Shown here: in pieces, positions 9,311 to 20,288 of the stretch
How positions within the stretch are numbered: position 1 is the first letter of the stretch
Layout of the letters: each line of letters starts with the position of its first letter
NCBI RefSeq assembly: GCF_027533505.1
Contig: NZ_JAPZUB010000007.1
Span: 1-53,980, forward strand
DNA: 53,980 nt
From: Flavobacterium sp.
GTDB lineage: Bacteria > Bacteroidota > Bacteroidia > Flavobacteriales > Flavobacteriaceae
Direction of reading: 5' to 3'
Notes under the pieces: generated by a model
Told to the model about the DNA's origin: nothing
What the model saw: the letters and a program-made list of their open reading frames with translations, nothing else
The model's database searches: none
Position numbers and translations under genes: made by a program

Positions 9311-9637
9311 TTATTTCGATACGTCTTTATGATAAATTTTACCATCGGCCCATTCTTGTACCGCTAGCGCGTGGGGTTTGGGTAATTTTTCATAGAATTT
9401 TGAAACTTCAATTTGTTCTTTATTTTCAAAAATCTCTTCCAAGCTATCATTATACGTTGCAAACTCTTCCAATTTTTCAATCAATTCTTTCTTGATTTCC
9501 GTATTGATTTGCGTGGCTCTTTTGGCCATAATGGTAATCGCTTCGTAAATGTTACCGGTTTGCTCTTCGATAACAGCACGGTTGTATGTAATCGTGTTTA
9601 CAGGTGCTGTTGTCTTTTTTAAATCCATTTTACTCAT
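9311..9637 (-). CDS. rpoZ: RNA polymerase omega subunit (Bacteroidota type)
   Basis: A 108-residue Rpb6/omega-family protein that helps assemble and stabilise RNA polymerase. The omega core is visible as NIYEAITIMAKRATQINTE (about 29-47), where the last helix residues correspond to the ARxRA-type motif, followed by EIKKELIEKLEEF. The Bacteroidota form carries a longer C-terminus than the E. coli one. The ATG at 9637 overlaps the bamD stop (ATGA). A second ATG three codons in is the only other plausible start. Confidence 0.85.
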   Translation of the reverse strand: MSKMDLKKTTAPVNTITYNRAVIEEQTGNIYEAITIMAKRATQINTEIKKELIEKLEEFATYNDSLEEIFENKEQIEVSKFYEKLPKPHALAVQEWADGKIYHKDVSK

Positions 9638-10431
9638 GACTTTGAAAATTGTTGTAATTCTTTATCAATTTGTTCCAACATAACGTCGGCTTTACTTTTA
9701 AATTTTGAGTCGCCTTTAAATTTAACTAACGACTGGTAAGCGCCTTTGGCATTGTTTAAACGCTCTTGCATTTTGGAAGGGATGCTGTTAATGGCCAATT
9801 GAAAGGCGGAGTCCAATTTAAGGAACAACGCTTCTTCTTTGAAAGCGGTTCCTGGAAAATCCGATAAAAAGATATCAAATGCGACTTGGGCAGCTTTGTG
9901 ATCTCCAATGGTATTGTATTGTTTGGCTACTTCAAATGCTTTGCGTTCAAGTTTCACGCGCAAATCTTTCGCGATAGCATTCGCCTGAGGCATATAGGTT
10001 GAATTGGGGTAACGATCAATGAACTCTTGCATTTTAAAAATGGCTTTATCGGTTTCCGTTTGATCCAAACTGTAAGTTGGTGATAACTCAGCAAAGCACT
10101 TGGCCGATAAAAAGAACGCTTCTTCTGCACGAGGATCTCTGGGGTATGAAGAGGCAAAACCTTCCAATTGGTAGGCGGCTAAATAGTATTGCTTCGTATT
10201 GTAATACGACATCCCAAAACTATAGGACATCTCCTCTTCTCCCGATTTTCCTTTGTAAATTGGCGCAATGATTTCATACAAACGAATGGCCTTGTTGTAC
10301 TTTTGTTTGTCGTACATTTTTTTGGCCACCGCTTTTTTTACTTCGGTATCTTCCGATTTAAATGCTTTTTGGTATTCGCTGCAGCTTACCAAAAATAATC
10401 CAAGTATACTAAGAATCAATCGTTTTTTCAT
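9634..10431 (-). CDS. bamD: outer membrane assembly lipoprotein BamD
   Basis: A 265-residue lipoprotein of the BAM complex, which inserts beta-barrel proteins in the outer membrane. From the chosen ATG the protein begins MKKRLILSILGLFLVSC, with lipobox Cys17. TPR-like helix pairs follow (YNKAIRLYE, YYLAAYQLEGF, HKAAQVAFDIF). An upstream in-frame ATG at 10473 would put 14 residues before the signal sequence and lies inside the -7 promoter box at 10471-10478, so it is rejected. The gene overlaps rpoZ by four bases and is the first gene after that promoter, though readthrough from dapA is possible. Confidence 0.93.
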   Translation of the reverse strand: MKKRLILSILGLFLVSCSEYQKAFKSEDTEVKKAVAKKMYDKQKYNKAIRLYEIIAPIYKGKSGEEEMSYSFGMSYYNTKQYYLAAYQLEGFASSYPRDPRAEEAFFLSAKCFAELSPTYSLDQTETDKAIFKMQEFIDRYPNSTYMPQANAIAKDLRVKLERKAFEVAKQYNTIGDHKAAQVAFDIFLSDFPGTAFKEEALFLKLDSAFQLAINSIPSKMQERLNNAKGAYQSLVKFKGDSKFKSKADVMLEQIDKELQQFSKS

Positions 10432-10470
10432 TCGGAAATAGGTTCTTTCGACTTTCGCCAAAACGAAACG

Positions 10471-10478
10471 CAAAAGTA
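10471..10478 (-). promoter_or_regulatory. -7 promoter element of bamD
   Basis: TACTTTTG on the minus strand is a full match to TAnnTTTG. At about 20 bases upstream there is TTTT rather than TTTG, so the -33 box is weak. Transcription would start about 36 bases before the bamD ATG at 10431. Confidence 0.55.
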
Positions 10479-10509
10479 GGTATTATTTGTATAGCTTTAA
10501 AATATTTTT

Positions 10510-11391
10510 TTACAAGGGAAATGCATCCACAAATTGCTTCAATCGATGTGACAAATCGGAAGAAACGTTGACCAATGGCAGACGAACTGTATTTTCAGAC
10601 AAGCCTAAATGCATGAACACTTCTTTAATTCCGGCAGGATTACCCTGTTCAAATATCATATTGATTGTATCAGCCAACTGGTAATGAATGGCATAGGCTT
10701 CTTCCACTTTACGGTTTAAACCTAATCGAACCATATCCGAGAATGCTTTGGGAAACCCTTCGCCAATCACCGAAATCACTCCACTTCCTCCGGCCAAGAC
10801 CATCGGCAATGTGATCATATCATCGCCCGAAATTACATGAAAATGTGCAGGTTTATGTTGCAACAACTGCATCGCTTGCACGATATCTCCAGCCGCTTCT
10901 TTAATCGCTACAATATTGGAAAACTCTTGCGCCAAGCGAATCACGGTAGCGGGCAACATATTGCTTGAGGTTCGACCGGGCACATTGTACAAAATTATTG
11001 GAATAGGAGACGCCTCTGCAATGGCCTTGAAATGCTGATAAATTCCTTCTTGGGTTGGTTTATTGTAATACGGCGACACCGATAGAATTGCCACAAAAGC
11101 TGCTAAATCACGCGTTTTCAATTCGTGAATCACCTGCGCTGTATTATTCCCTCCTACACCTAAAACAAGCGGCAAACGACCTTGGTTGGCCTGAATTACG
11201 GTTTGAATCACTACTTCTTTTTCCTCAGACGTCAGGGTAGCACTTTCGGCAGTTGTACCTAAAATTACTAGATATTCAATTCCATTTTCTATTTGAAAAT
11301 TGACTATTCGGGTAAGTGCTTCTGTATCGACTGAACCGTCTTTTTGAAAAGGAGTTACCAAGGCCACACCAGTACCAATTAATGCTCGCAT
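10510..11391 (-). CDS. dapA: 4-hydroxy-tetrahydrodipicolinate synthase
   Basis: A 293-residue TIM-barrel aldolase condensing pyruvate with aspartate semialdehyde, the first committed step to diaminopimelate and lysine. Visible are GTTAES (45-50), the tyrosine triad residue in SPYYN (about 109), Y135 in LYNVPGR and the Schiff-base lysine K164 in VAIKEAAGD. The length is that of the family. It begins one base after the stop of the DUF6913 gene, so the two are cotranscribed. Confidence 0.97.
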   Translation of the reverse strand: MRALIGTGVALVTPFQKDGSVDTEALTRIVNFQIENGIEYLVILGTTAESATLTSEEKEVVIQTVIQANQGRLPLVLGVGGNNTAQVIHELKTRDLAAFVAILSVSPYYNKPTQEGIYQHFKAIAEASPIPIILYNVPGRTSSNMLPATVIRLAQEFSNIVAIKEAAGDIVQAMQLLQHKPAHFHVISGDDMITLPMVLAGGSGVISVIGEGFPKAFSDMVRLGLNRKVEEAYAIHYQLADTINMIFEQGNPAGIKEVFMHLGLSENTVRLPLVNVSSDLSHRLKQFVDAFPL

Positions 11392-11392
11392 G

Positions 11393-11911
11393 TTATATTT
11401 TGTTTAGAATTTTTAAGTATTTAAATAACTCATCTGTAAATTGAGAATGATTTTCAGTGTCGGTGGCAATCATCAAATCATTTAATTTCTTATCAACGCT
11501 AGCGAAACCTACTTTAAAACCAGAGCGCGACGATTGTGATATAAACTGCAATATCCCTTTATCAGTAGGATAATAATTGATGAGTAAATCGTAATATTGA
11601 GAGATAAATCGTTGCACGACAGCACTATCAAAAGACCCTGTCCATTTAAAATCGCGGTACGAAAAAACGGGATAATCAAACGTTTCTTTTTTGGAAATAT
11701 GATCTCTAAACACTAAAATCTCGATATTTTCAGGACGTATCCCTTTTTTGATTAGTTCGCGAATCAAAGCATCTTTATCTTGAAAACAAGTCTCATCCAA
11801 GATAATACCTACCTTTTTCACCAAATCACTGGAGGTCAATTGCTTGATTTCAGTCCATTTACGTTTAACGATTTTTTTAAGTGATATGTCCTTTAATCTT
11901 TGGAAAAACAT
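11393..11911 (-). CDS. DUF6913 family protein, function unknown
   Basis: A 172-residue soluble protein matching a flavobacterial family usually found just upstream of dapA. It has a lysine-rich amphipathic N-terminus ([18 protein letters not shown]), then a mixed alpha/beta region with [17 protein letters not shown] and [16 protein letters not shown], and no catalytic motif or signal peptide. The start at 11911 is preferred over the ATG at 11953 because a TAnnTTTG box lies between them (11929-11936) and 11953 would overlap the divergent gene's leader. No function can be assigned. Confidence 0.75.
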   Translation of the reverse strand: MFFQRLKDISLKKIVKRKWTEIKQLTSSDLVKKVGIILDETCFQDKDALIRELIKKGIRPENIEILVFRDHISKKETFDYPVFSYRDFKWTGSFDSAVVQRFISQYYDLLINYYPTDKGILQFISQSSRSGFKVGFASVDKKLNDLMIATDTENHSQFTDELFKYLKILNKI

Positions 11912-11928
11912 AGTATTTTTACTTACTA

Positions 11929-11936
11929 CAAATTTA
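11929..11936 (-). promoter_or_regulatory. -7 promoter element of the DUF6913-dapA unit
   Basis: TAAATTTG on the minus strand fits TAnnTTTG, with a leader of roughly 15 bases to the ATG at 11911. No TTG is seen at the proper upstream distance, so the call rests on one element. Confidence 0.4.
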
Positions 11937-11958
11937 ATTAAATTCAACTGCATTGCAC

Positions 11959-12738
11959 ATGGTAAAGCTAAAAAAGTATCGCAGCTTGCGAAAGTACTTT
12001 GTTTTTATCTTAACATTTGGCGTCCTTGTGGCCTGTCATCGAAATCCGTGGACTTCTACGCGGATAACGGGAACGAAAATCGCTATAACGGAGAGTCAGC
12101 CGATAGATTCTACAATTGAAGCGGTCATACAACCCTACCGTCAACATATTGAAAAAGACCTAAGTACGGTATTGGCCTACAATCCTGAGCCCTTGGACAA
12201 ATCGAAAGGCAAATGGCAAACGAATATAGGTTGTTTTATGGCCGATATTACGCTTGACTATGTTAACAAAACCTTGGCCCAACGTGGCTCTGCTCCAGCC
12301 GAAATTTGCTTGCTCAATCACGGGGGAATTCGAGCGGTTATTCCTCAAGGTGATGTTACCGCACGAACGGCATATGAAGTCATGCCTTTTGAAAACAGTG
12401 CTGTAGTTGTTGCTTTAAAAGGGGCTCAGATAAAAGAAATGGTCGACTACATAGTGCAAGAAAAAAAACCGCACCCTTTGTCGGGTTTGACCTTTACATT
12501 GCATCACAACCATGCTGAATCTATCGTAGTACAAGGCATTCCTTTGGACGAAAATAAAATCTATCGTGTAGCCACTTCCGATTATCTATCCAATGGCGGC
12601 GACAATATGACCTTTTTTAGCAAAGCCTTGGAAACGGAACAAACCGATTACAAAATCCGAAATTTACTCATCGATTATTTTAAGGCTACCGATACCCTAC
12701 GGGTAAATTCGACGCCCCGAATACACATCAAAGAATAG
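11959..12738 (+). CDS. 5'-nucleotidase C-terminal-domain lipoprotein
   Basis: A 259-residue lipoprotein (lipobox Cys26 in VLVAC) carrying only the C-terminal, substrate-binding domain of UshA-type 5'-nucleotidases. The hallmark is LLNHGGIRAVIPQGDVTAR, followed by VMPFENSAVVVALKG. The metallophosphoesterase half is encoded by the next gene, eight bases downstream, so the classical two-domain enzyme is split and the gene order is the reverse of the domain order. A TTG two codons upstream is in frame, but the ATG at 11959 gives a normal signal sequence. Likely role: periplasmic nucleotide hydrolysis together with its partner. Confidence 0.87.
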   Translation: MVKLKKYRSLRKYFVFILTFGVLVACHRNPWTSTRITGTKIAITESQPIDSTIEAVIQPYRQHIEKDLSTVLAYNPEPLDKSKGKWQTNIGCFMADITLDYVNKTLAQRGSAPAEICLLNHGGIRAVIPQGDVTARTAYEVMPFENSAVVVALKGAQIKEMVDYIVQEKKPHPLSGLTFTLHHNHAESIVVQGIPLDENKIYRVATSDYLSNGGDNMTFFSKALETEQTDYKIRNLLIDYFKATDTLRVNSTPRIHIKE

Positions 12739-12746
12739 AAAACCGC

Positions 12747-13664
12747 ATGAAACGAAGAGAATTTATCAAAACAACCGGAGCGGCAGGAGCTTACGTAGGA
12801 CTAGGAAGTCTTGGGCTAAGTAGTTTTACGAATGCTGATACGAAACAGATCACTATTTTGCACACCAACGACGTTCACAGTTATGTGGATCCATTTCCCG
12901 CCAATCACCCTAAAAACCCCAACAAAGGTGGTGTGGCACGTCGGGCTGCGGTCATCAAAATGATTCGGGAAGAAAATCCTAATGTGTTGTTGGTTGATGC
13001 AGGCGATATTTTCCAGGGTACGCCCTATTTTAACTATTATGGGGGGGAATTGGAATTCAAACTCATGAACTTAATGGAATATGATGTGGCTACGATTGGG
13101 AATCATGATTTTGATAACGGTATTGACGGTTTGATGACCCAATTAAAAAAGGCAAATTTTGAGATGGTTTCTGCCAATTACGACCTGAGAAACACGGTAT
13201 TGGACGGACTTGTCTCGCCGTACACCTTAAAAATGGTTGACGGTGTAAGGATTGGAATTTTTGGATTAGGCATTGCGTTACAGGGACTGGTCGATGTGCG
13301 CAACTGTAAAGAAACGAAGTACTTGGATCCTGTGGAAATTGCAACCGATACTGCCCGGCTGCTTCGTGAAGAAAAAAGATGTGACTTGGTTATTTGCCTC
13401 TCCCATTTAGGATTTAAATACACTGATGATGCTTCAAAAATTTGCGATGTACTATTGGCCCAAAAAACCGAAAACATCGACTTGATTATCGGAGGACATA
13501 CCCACACTTTTTTGGAGAAGCCCGTGGTTGAATTGAATCGTGCGGGAAAAAAAGTGTTAATTAATCAGGTGGGATGCTACGGATTGAACTTAGGACGCAT
13601 CGATTTTTACCTTACCCAGGATAAACCGTTAGCTTCGAAAGGTACTTCGATTGAAATTGGGTGA
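12747..13664 (+). CDS. metallophosphatase, 5'-nucleotidase N-terminal domain, Tat-exported
   Basis: A 305-residue calcineurin-like phosphoesterase with the full metal-binding set: HTNDVHS, DAGDIFQGTP, GNHDFDNG, SHLGFK and GGHTHTF. The N-terminus MKRREFIKTTGAAGA is a twin-arginine signal, so it should be exported folded, with its metals. It lacks the C-terminal nucleotide-binding domain, which the preceding gene supplies. The two probably act together, but no direct evidence of a complex is visible. Its last 36 bases overlap the end of the convergent membrane-protein gene. Confidence 0.9.
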   Translation: MKRREFIKTTGAAGAYVGLGSLGLSSFTNADTKQITILHTNDVHSYVDPFPANHPKNPNKGGVARRAAVIKMIREENPNVLLVDAGDIFQGTPYFNYYGGELEFKLMNLMEYDVATIGNHDFDNGIDGLMTQLKKANFEMVSANYDLRNTVLDGLVSPYTLKMVDGVRIGIFGLGIALQGLVDVRNCKETKYLDPVEIATDTARLLREEKRCDLVICLSHLGFKYTDDASKICDVLLAQKTENIDLIIGGHTHTFLEKPVVELNRAGKKVLINQVGCYGLNLGRIDFYLTQDKPLASKGTSIEIG

Positions 13665-14333
13665 TTCGGCAGCTAACGCAAAGCGATAAAAGGCATAAAA
13701 CCCTAATACATTCAACAACATGGCTAAGGGACGCATGATTTGTGAATGGACCTCAGCCAAGTAATACTTTTCAATATAAATCACCAATTGCAAGCCCAAA
13801 AACAGTAAAATACTGATTAAAAGTAATGAATGAACTTGATTGTCATCCATTACATAGACTGAAATGGCTATTCCCCCAAATACTGCGGCAATAATATTGT
13901 GAAAAAACACCATAGCTACTGCATTATCGGGCACATCATTGGCGGCAAAAAGATAAAAAAAGATGAAGGCTAAGGGGAGTGTTGCCAGTAAAAAAGCGAG
14001 CCAGTATTTTATTTTGATATGATTTAAAATGAAACACAACAAAAACAAGCGATGTATCGTAAAACAAATAATCCCATAAAACAAACTTTCAACCGTGTTG
14101 GGAATAAACAGAAGATTGGTCAGCGCGGAAAAAAGCATTATTCCTACAAAAACAAAGCTTTTTTGCTTTGAAATCCAAAAGTACATCCCCAACAAGATAA
14201 GCGGAATCAAAGGCTTTGAAACGTATATAACTGGCAAAATTCGAAAAAACTCCCCCACCAATTCAATGCCCCCATTGACAAAATAGAGCAGTGTAAATCC
14301 AGTTACTAGTTGAGGTGAAAGTTTTGAATTCAT
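13629..14333 (-). CDS. YhhN-like integral membrane protein, copy 1
   Basis: A 234-residue protein with about eight hydrophobic segments. It resembles the YhhN/TMEM86 (lysoplasmalogenase) family in length, in the SKPLIPLILLGMYF segment near residue 40 and in overall helix layout. The family's acidic Gly-Asp in the next helix is replaced by Thr-Asn (FSALTNLLF), so lysoplasmalogenase activity is doubtful. It is the last of three tandem paralogues after ligA, 14 bases behind the second. Its 3' end overlaps the metallophosphatase gene on the other strand by 36 bases. Confidence 0.6.
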   Translation of the reverse strand: MNSKLSPQLVTGFTLLYFVNGGIELVGEFFRILPVIYVSKPLIPLILLGMYFWISKQKSFVFVGIMLFSALTNLLFIPNTVESLFYGIICFTIHRLFLLCFILNHIKIKYWLAFLLATLPLAFIFFYLFAANDVPDNAVAMVFFHNIIAAVFGGIAISVYVMDDNQVHSLLLISILLFLGLQLVIYIEKYYLAEVHSQIMRPLAMLLNVLGFYAFYRFALAAESPNFNRSTFRS

Positions 14334-14347
14334 TCTATAAAATTAAC

Positions 14348-15070
14348 TTATTTTTTGTAATAAATATCTTTTACAATTGATTTATTTATTAAAATCTCCG
14401 ACATCAAGACCATATATTTACATAAAAACACATGTCCTAAAAGGAAAAAAATCATAGATATAGGCTTTAAATAATCGATATTTAGATAGTATAATTTAAC
14501 CCCAAGCACAAATAAATTGAGTGCAAAACATAAGGCACTCATAAATAAAAATTTGCTCGCATTATCATGGATTAAAAAATAAGTGCCAAAAGCAATACCA
14601 CCCAACAATGCCATAACAAGGGCTTGAGCAATTAACATATATAATTCGTATTCAAGTACATCGGTATATACCAAATGAATTACACTCAAAAACAAAATTA
14701 AAAAGGGAGCTGAACCCATCAACACTGGTTTTAAACGTATTCCACGAGAAAACTCGAACTTCCAAATTTCAAAAACAAGAATACAACGATGTATAATAAA
14801 ACAGAGTGTGGCAAAGAAAAGGAAATTAGCAGCAGGAACAGTAAAAGCTATGTTAGCCAACCAATTAAACAATAAAGCAACCAAATACCCCTTGTTAATT
14901 GAGGATGTCTTTAAAAGATAACAGCAAGCCAGCAAGGGAAGAAGCAATGGCTTGACAGTATTAATTATCGCTTCATGATGGTATAATTCGGCACCAATTT
15001 CAACCAAGGAAACCATCAAAAAAAAGGGAAACACAATAGAAATGCGTGCCTGCGAAGTCAGTAATGCCAT
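14348..15070 (-). CDS. YhhN-like integral membrane protein, copy 2
   Basis: A 240-residue, multi-helix membrane protein. It aligns by eye with its neighbours through VKPLLLPLLACCYLL (about 39-53), a following helix LFNWLANIAFT that has no Asp where YhhN proteins have Gly-Asp, the CFIIHRCILVFEIW helix and the LGGIAFGTYFL segment. The C-terminus is lysine-rich. It lies eight bases after copy 3 and is cotranscribed. Function unknown; family membership is inferred from topology and the KPLL motif. Confidence 0.58.
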   Translation of the reverse strand: MALLTSQARISIVFPFFLMVSLVEIGAELYHHEAIINTVKPLLLPLLACCYLLKTSSINKGYLVALLFNWLANIAFTVPAANFLFFATLCFIIHRCILVFEIWKFEFSRGIRLKPVLMGSAPFLILFLSVIHLVYTDVLEYELYMLIAQALVMALLGGIAFGTYFLIHDNASKFLFMSALCFALNLFVLGVKLYYLNIDYLKPISMIFFLLGHVFLCKYMVLMSEILINKSIVKDIYYKK

Positions 15071-15078
15071 AAGTTAAT

Positions 15079-17758
<2,680 letters not shown>

Positions 17759-17786
17759 CTAATGTAGCCATTTTTTGGAAAATAGC

Positions 17787-18263
17787 TTAGGATTGATTTA
17801 GGATTTCATACAACTGACGGTACAACTGACCTTCGCTCAAAATCGCGCCTTGGGTAATCAATTCAAACAAAGCGAGATTGCGTTCGCCTTCGTACGTTTT
17901 CATTCCTGTGTGAATTTCAACTTCGGGGGTAAAAAGCTGTTGTGATAACCACGTTAATCCTTCTTTTTGTAAAAAATCGACGCCAAGAACGTTGGTTTTA
18001 ATAATAATAGAATGCATGGAAGTCTCTTCGCAATGGAACAAAAAAATATGCTGGGGAGAAAAATGCTCTAAATAGGAAGCTTTGTCCAATACGCCTTCCC
18101 AGATTAAATCGGAAAACACATCGAGTTCTTGCTCGGCGACTTCAGGTTGCTGCACTTTCAATTCGTCCCATTCTTTTTTATCGATAGATTGTGCGGCCAA
18201 AAAATTGGCAAATTCTACATGCAAGGCTTCAAATTGTTCTTTGGTCAGTCGCTTGTATTTCAT
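17787..18263 (-). CDS. DUF6495 family protein
   Basis: A 158-residue soluble protein starting MKYKRLTKEQFEALH. It matches a flavobacterial family found between rplI and ligA. It is acidic, with conserved-looking SIDKKEWDELK and the segment HIFLFHCEETSMHSIIIK. No known catalytic motif or signal peptide is visible. An in-frame ATG ten codons upstream (18293) lies inside the rplI terminator hairpin and is rejected. Function unknown. Confidence 0.82.
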   Translation of the reverse strand: MKYKRLTKEQFEALHVEFANFLAAQSIDKKEWDELKVQQPEVAEQELDVFSDLIWEGVLDKASYLEHFSPQHIFLFHCEETSMHSIIIKTNVLGVDFLQKEGLTWLSQQLFTPEVEIHTGMKTYEGERNLALFELITQGAILSEGQLYRQLYEILNQS

Positions 18264-18274
18264 AAGGTAAAGGT

Positions 18275-18305
18275 CAAAAAAAATCCCGTCCATAAGAACG
18301 GGATT
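18275..18305 (-). terminator. terminator of the rpsF-rpsR-rplI operon
   Basis: Read leftward, AATCCCGT and ACGGGATT form an eight-base perfect stem followed by eight T. It sits 21 bases after the rplI stop and just ahead of the DUF6495 start. Confidence 0.85.
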
Positions 18306-18325
18306 GTATGGTAATGGGATTTTGA

Positions 18326-18766
18326 TTATTGCTCAGCAACGATTTCGTAAGCCAAATCAACAATCACTGAACGGTGTAAACGAACGCTAGCTGTGTATTT
18401 TCCTGTACGTTTAACGGTACCGCTAGTGATAAATTTACGATCAATGGCATGACCCGCTTTTTCTAATGCTTCAGCGATATCAATGTTGGTTACCGAACCA
18501 AACAATTTATCACCGCCTGCTTTTGCAGTAATTTTAATATCTAATGCTTTTAGAGCCTCAGCCAAAGCCTGTGCGTCAGCAACAATTTTAGCTTCTTTGT
18601 GTGCTTTTTGCTTTAGGTTTTCAGCCAATACTTTTTTGGCCGAAGGAGTAGCTAACGTAGCCAACCCTTGAGGAATTAGGAAGTTGCGACCGTAACCGGG
18701 TTTTACACTTACGATATCGTCTTTAAAACCTAAATTCTGAACGTCTTGATTTAAAATGAGTTCCAT
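18326..18766 (-). CDS. rplI: 50S ribosomal protein L9
   Basis: 146 residues, the normal length of bL9. The N-terminal domain begins MELILNQDVQNLGFKDDIV, with VKPGYGRNFLIPQGLA and the long connecting helix KVLAENLKQKAHKEA. The C-terminal domain contains LFGSVTNIDIAEAL. It is the third gene of the rpsF-rpsR-rplI operon, 15 bases after rpsR, with a strong terminator behind it. Confidence 0.98.
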   Translation of the reverse strand: MELILNQDVQNLGFKDDIVSVKPGYGRNFLIPQGLATLATPSAKKVLAENLKQKAHKEAKIVADAQALAEALKALDIKITAKAGGDKLFGSVTNIDIAEALEKAGHAIDRKFITSGTVKRTGKYTASVRLHRSVIVDLAYEIVAEQ

Positions 18767-18781
18767 AATCTTTTCTCCTTA

Positions 18782-19078
18782 TTATTTTAATAAATCCGCA
18801 ACGTAAGGCATTAAAGCCAAGTGACGTGCTCTTTTGATAGCTACAGAAACTTTTCTTTGGTATTTCAAAGAAGTTCCAGTTAAACGACGGGGTAAAATTT
18901 TACCTTGCTCGTTTACAAACTTTAATAAGAAGTCTGGATCTTTGTAATCTACATACTTAATTCCAGATTTTTTGAAACGACAATATTTTTTGGTTTTGTT
19001 GGTTTCAATGTTCAAAGGCGTAAGATATCTGATATCTCCGTCTTTTTTTCCTTTTGCTGATTGTTCGATTGTCGACAT
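18782..19078 (-). CDS. rpsR: 30S ribosomal protein S18
   Basis: 98 residues. The bS18 core is clear: [19 protein letters not shown], then [18 protein letters not shown] and [13 protein letters not shown]. An N-terminal extension of about 20 residues makes it longer than the E. coli protein, as is usual in Bacteroidota. It starts five bases after rpsF. Confidence 0.98.
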   Translation of the reverse strand: MSTIEQSAKGKKDGDIRYLTPLNIETNKTKKYCRFKKSGIKYVDYKDPDFLLKFVNEQGKILPRRLTGTSLKYQRKVSVAIKRARHLALMPYVADLLK

Positions 19079-19083
19079 GATCC

Positions 19084-19422
19084 TTACGCTTTAGATTTTA
19101 ATTTTTCTCTTCTTCGTTCTGCCCAAGAAATAGCGTGTTTGTCTAACGCTACTGTCAAGAAACGCATCACGCGCTCATCGCGACGGAATTCTGTTTCAAA
19201 TTGGATTAACACTTCTGGAGAAGCTTGGAATTCGAATAAATGGTAAAAACCACTTTTCTTGTGTTGGATTTCGTAAGCTAATTTTTTTAAGCCCCAATCC
19301 TCTTTTGATACCATTTTAGAACCCTTGGAAGTAAGAAAATCCTCGAACTTGCTTACTGTTTCCTTTACCTGAACTTCAGATAAAACGGGATTTAAAATGA
19401 AAACAGTTTCATAATGTTTCAT
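19084..19422 (-). CDS. rpsF: 30S ribosomal protein S6
   Basis: 112 residues beginning [16 protein letters not shown]. It has the bS6 features [20 protein letters not shown] and [16 protein letters not shown]. An in-frame ATG at 19446 would add eight non-homologous residues, so the start at 19422 is chosen. It is the first gene of the ribosomal operon, with a near-consensus promoter 33-62 bases upstream. Confidence 0.97.
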   Translation of the reverse strand: MKHYETVFILNPVLSEVQVKETVSKFEDFLTSKGSKMVSKEDWGLKKLAYEIQHKKSGFYHLFEFQASPEVLIQFETEFRRDERVMRFLTVALDKHAISWAERRREKLKSKA

Positions 19423-19454
19423 AATAGAAATGATTAAAAAATTCAAATTGGGCG

Positions 19455-19484
19455 CGAAGGTAGTGAAAATATTTTACCAAACAA
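19455..19484 (-). promoter_or_regulatory. rpsF operon promoter
   Basis: Minus strand: TTG (19484-19482), a 19-base spacer, then TACCTTCG (19462-19455), one mismatch from TAnnTTTG. The leader to the rpsF ATG would be about 30 bases. Confidence 0.65.
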
Positions 19485-19592
19485 GTAAAATTTAAAAATA
19501 TTCGCTTAAGTGCAAAAAAAGCCGATAAAAATTAGGTTTTTTAATTTAAACCTTTTACTTTAGCGGAACCAAATCTATAATAACACTAAATT

Positions 19593-20288
19593 ATGAAGTT
19601 AAATTGTGTAGTAGTTGACGACAGTTCATTACAACGAATGGTGATTGCAAAGTTAGTAAATAATCATCCTAATTTACATTTAGTAGGTGATTTTTCTAAT
19701 GCAATTGAAGCAAAGAACTGTATGACCGTACATACCGTGGATTTAATCTTCCTGGATGTAGAGATGCCTGTCATTAGTGGTTTTGATTTTATTGACGGTT
19801 TAAAAGTGAAGCCTCAAGTAATTTTCATTACTTCAAAAGCAGAATACGCACTCAAGGCTTTCGATTATGACGCTACCGATTACCTACAAAAGCCCATCGT
19901 TTTAGAACGTTTTAACGCCTCTGTAAAACGTGCCTTGGAACAACACATGTTGCGTCGTGAAAACCATGAAGAAGAAGGTGAACACATCTTCATTAAGAGT
20001 AATCTTAAAAAACTCAAGGTTTATACGAACAAAATCAAGTGGATTGAGGCCTATGGTGATTACGTAAAAGTTGTAACCGAAGAAGACACCAACTTGGTAC
20101 TTTCGACCATGAAATCTTTTGAAAAAGATCTTTCCAAAGATAAATTCATTCGCGTACACAAGTCGTATATTATTAATATAGACAAAGTTGAGCGCTTCAA
20201 CAGTAAATATGCCGAAATTGGTGTTACGAAAATACCGTTGAGTCGCAACAAAAAAGATGATTTAATCAAAGCTTTGGCTATTGCTTAA
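19593..20288 (+). CDS. LytTR-family response regulator
   Basis: A 231-residue two-component regulator. The receiver domain (1-120) has acidic D9/D10, phospho-acceptor D55 in IFLDVEMP, T80 and K100 in DYLQKP. A LytTR DNA-binding domain follows (about 125-231, with WIEAYGDYVKVVTEE and FIRVHKSYIINID). No sensor kinase is adjacent; LytS/AlgZ-type partners are often encoded elsewhere. It converges on priA, the two stop codons overlap, and its terminator lies inside priA. Confidence 0.94.
   Translation: MKLNCVVVDDSSLQRMVIAKLVNNHPNLHLVGDFSNAIEAKNCMTVHTVDLIFLDVEMPVISGFDFIDGLKVKPQVIFITSKAEYALKAFDYDATDYLQKPIVLERFNASVKRALEQHMLRRENHEEEGEHIFIKSNLKKLKVYTNKIKWIEAYGDYVKVVTEEDTNLVLSTMKSFEKDLSKDKFIRVHKSYIINIDKVERFNSKYAEIGVTKIPLSRNKKDDLIKALAIA

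Noticed and set aside
19530..19556. Hairpin AGGTTT-N8-AAACCT upstream of the LytTR gene as a terminator or operator
   Set aside because: The arms are six bases, AT-rich and lack a T-run or a second copy. It may be chance in AT-rich DNA.
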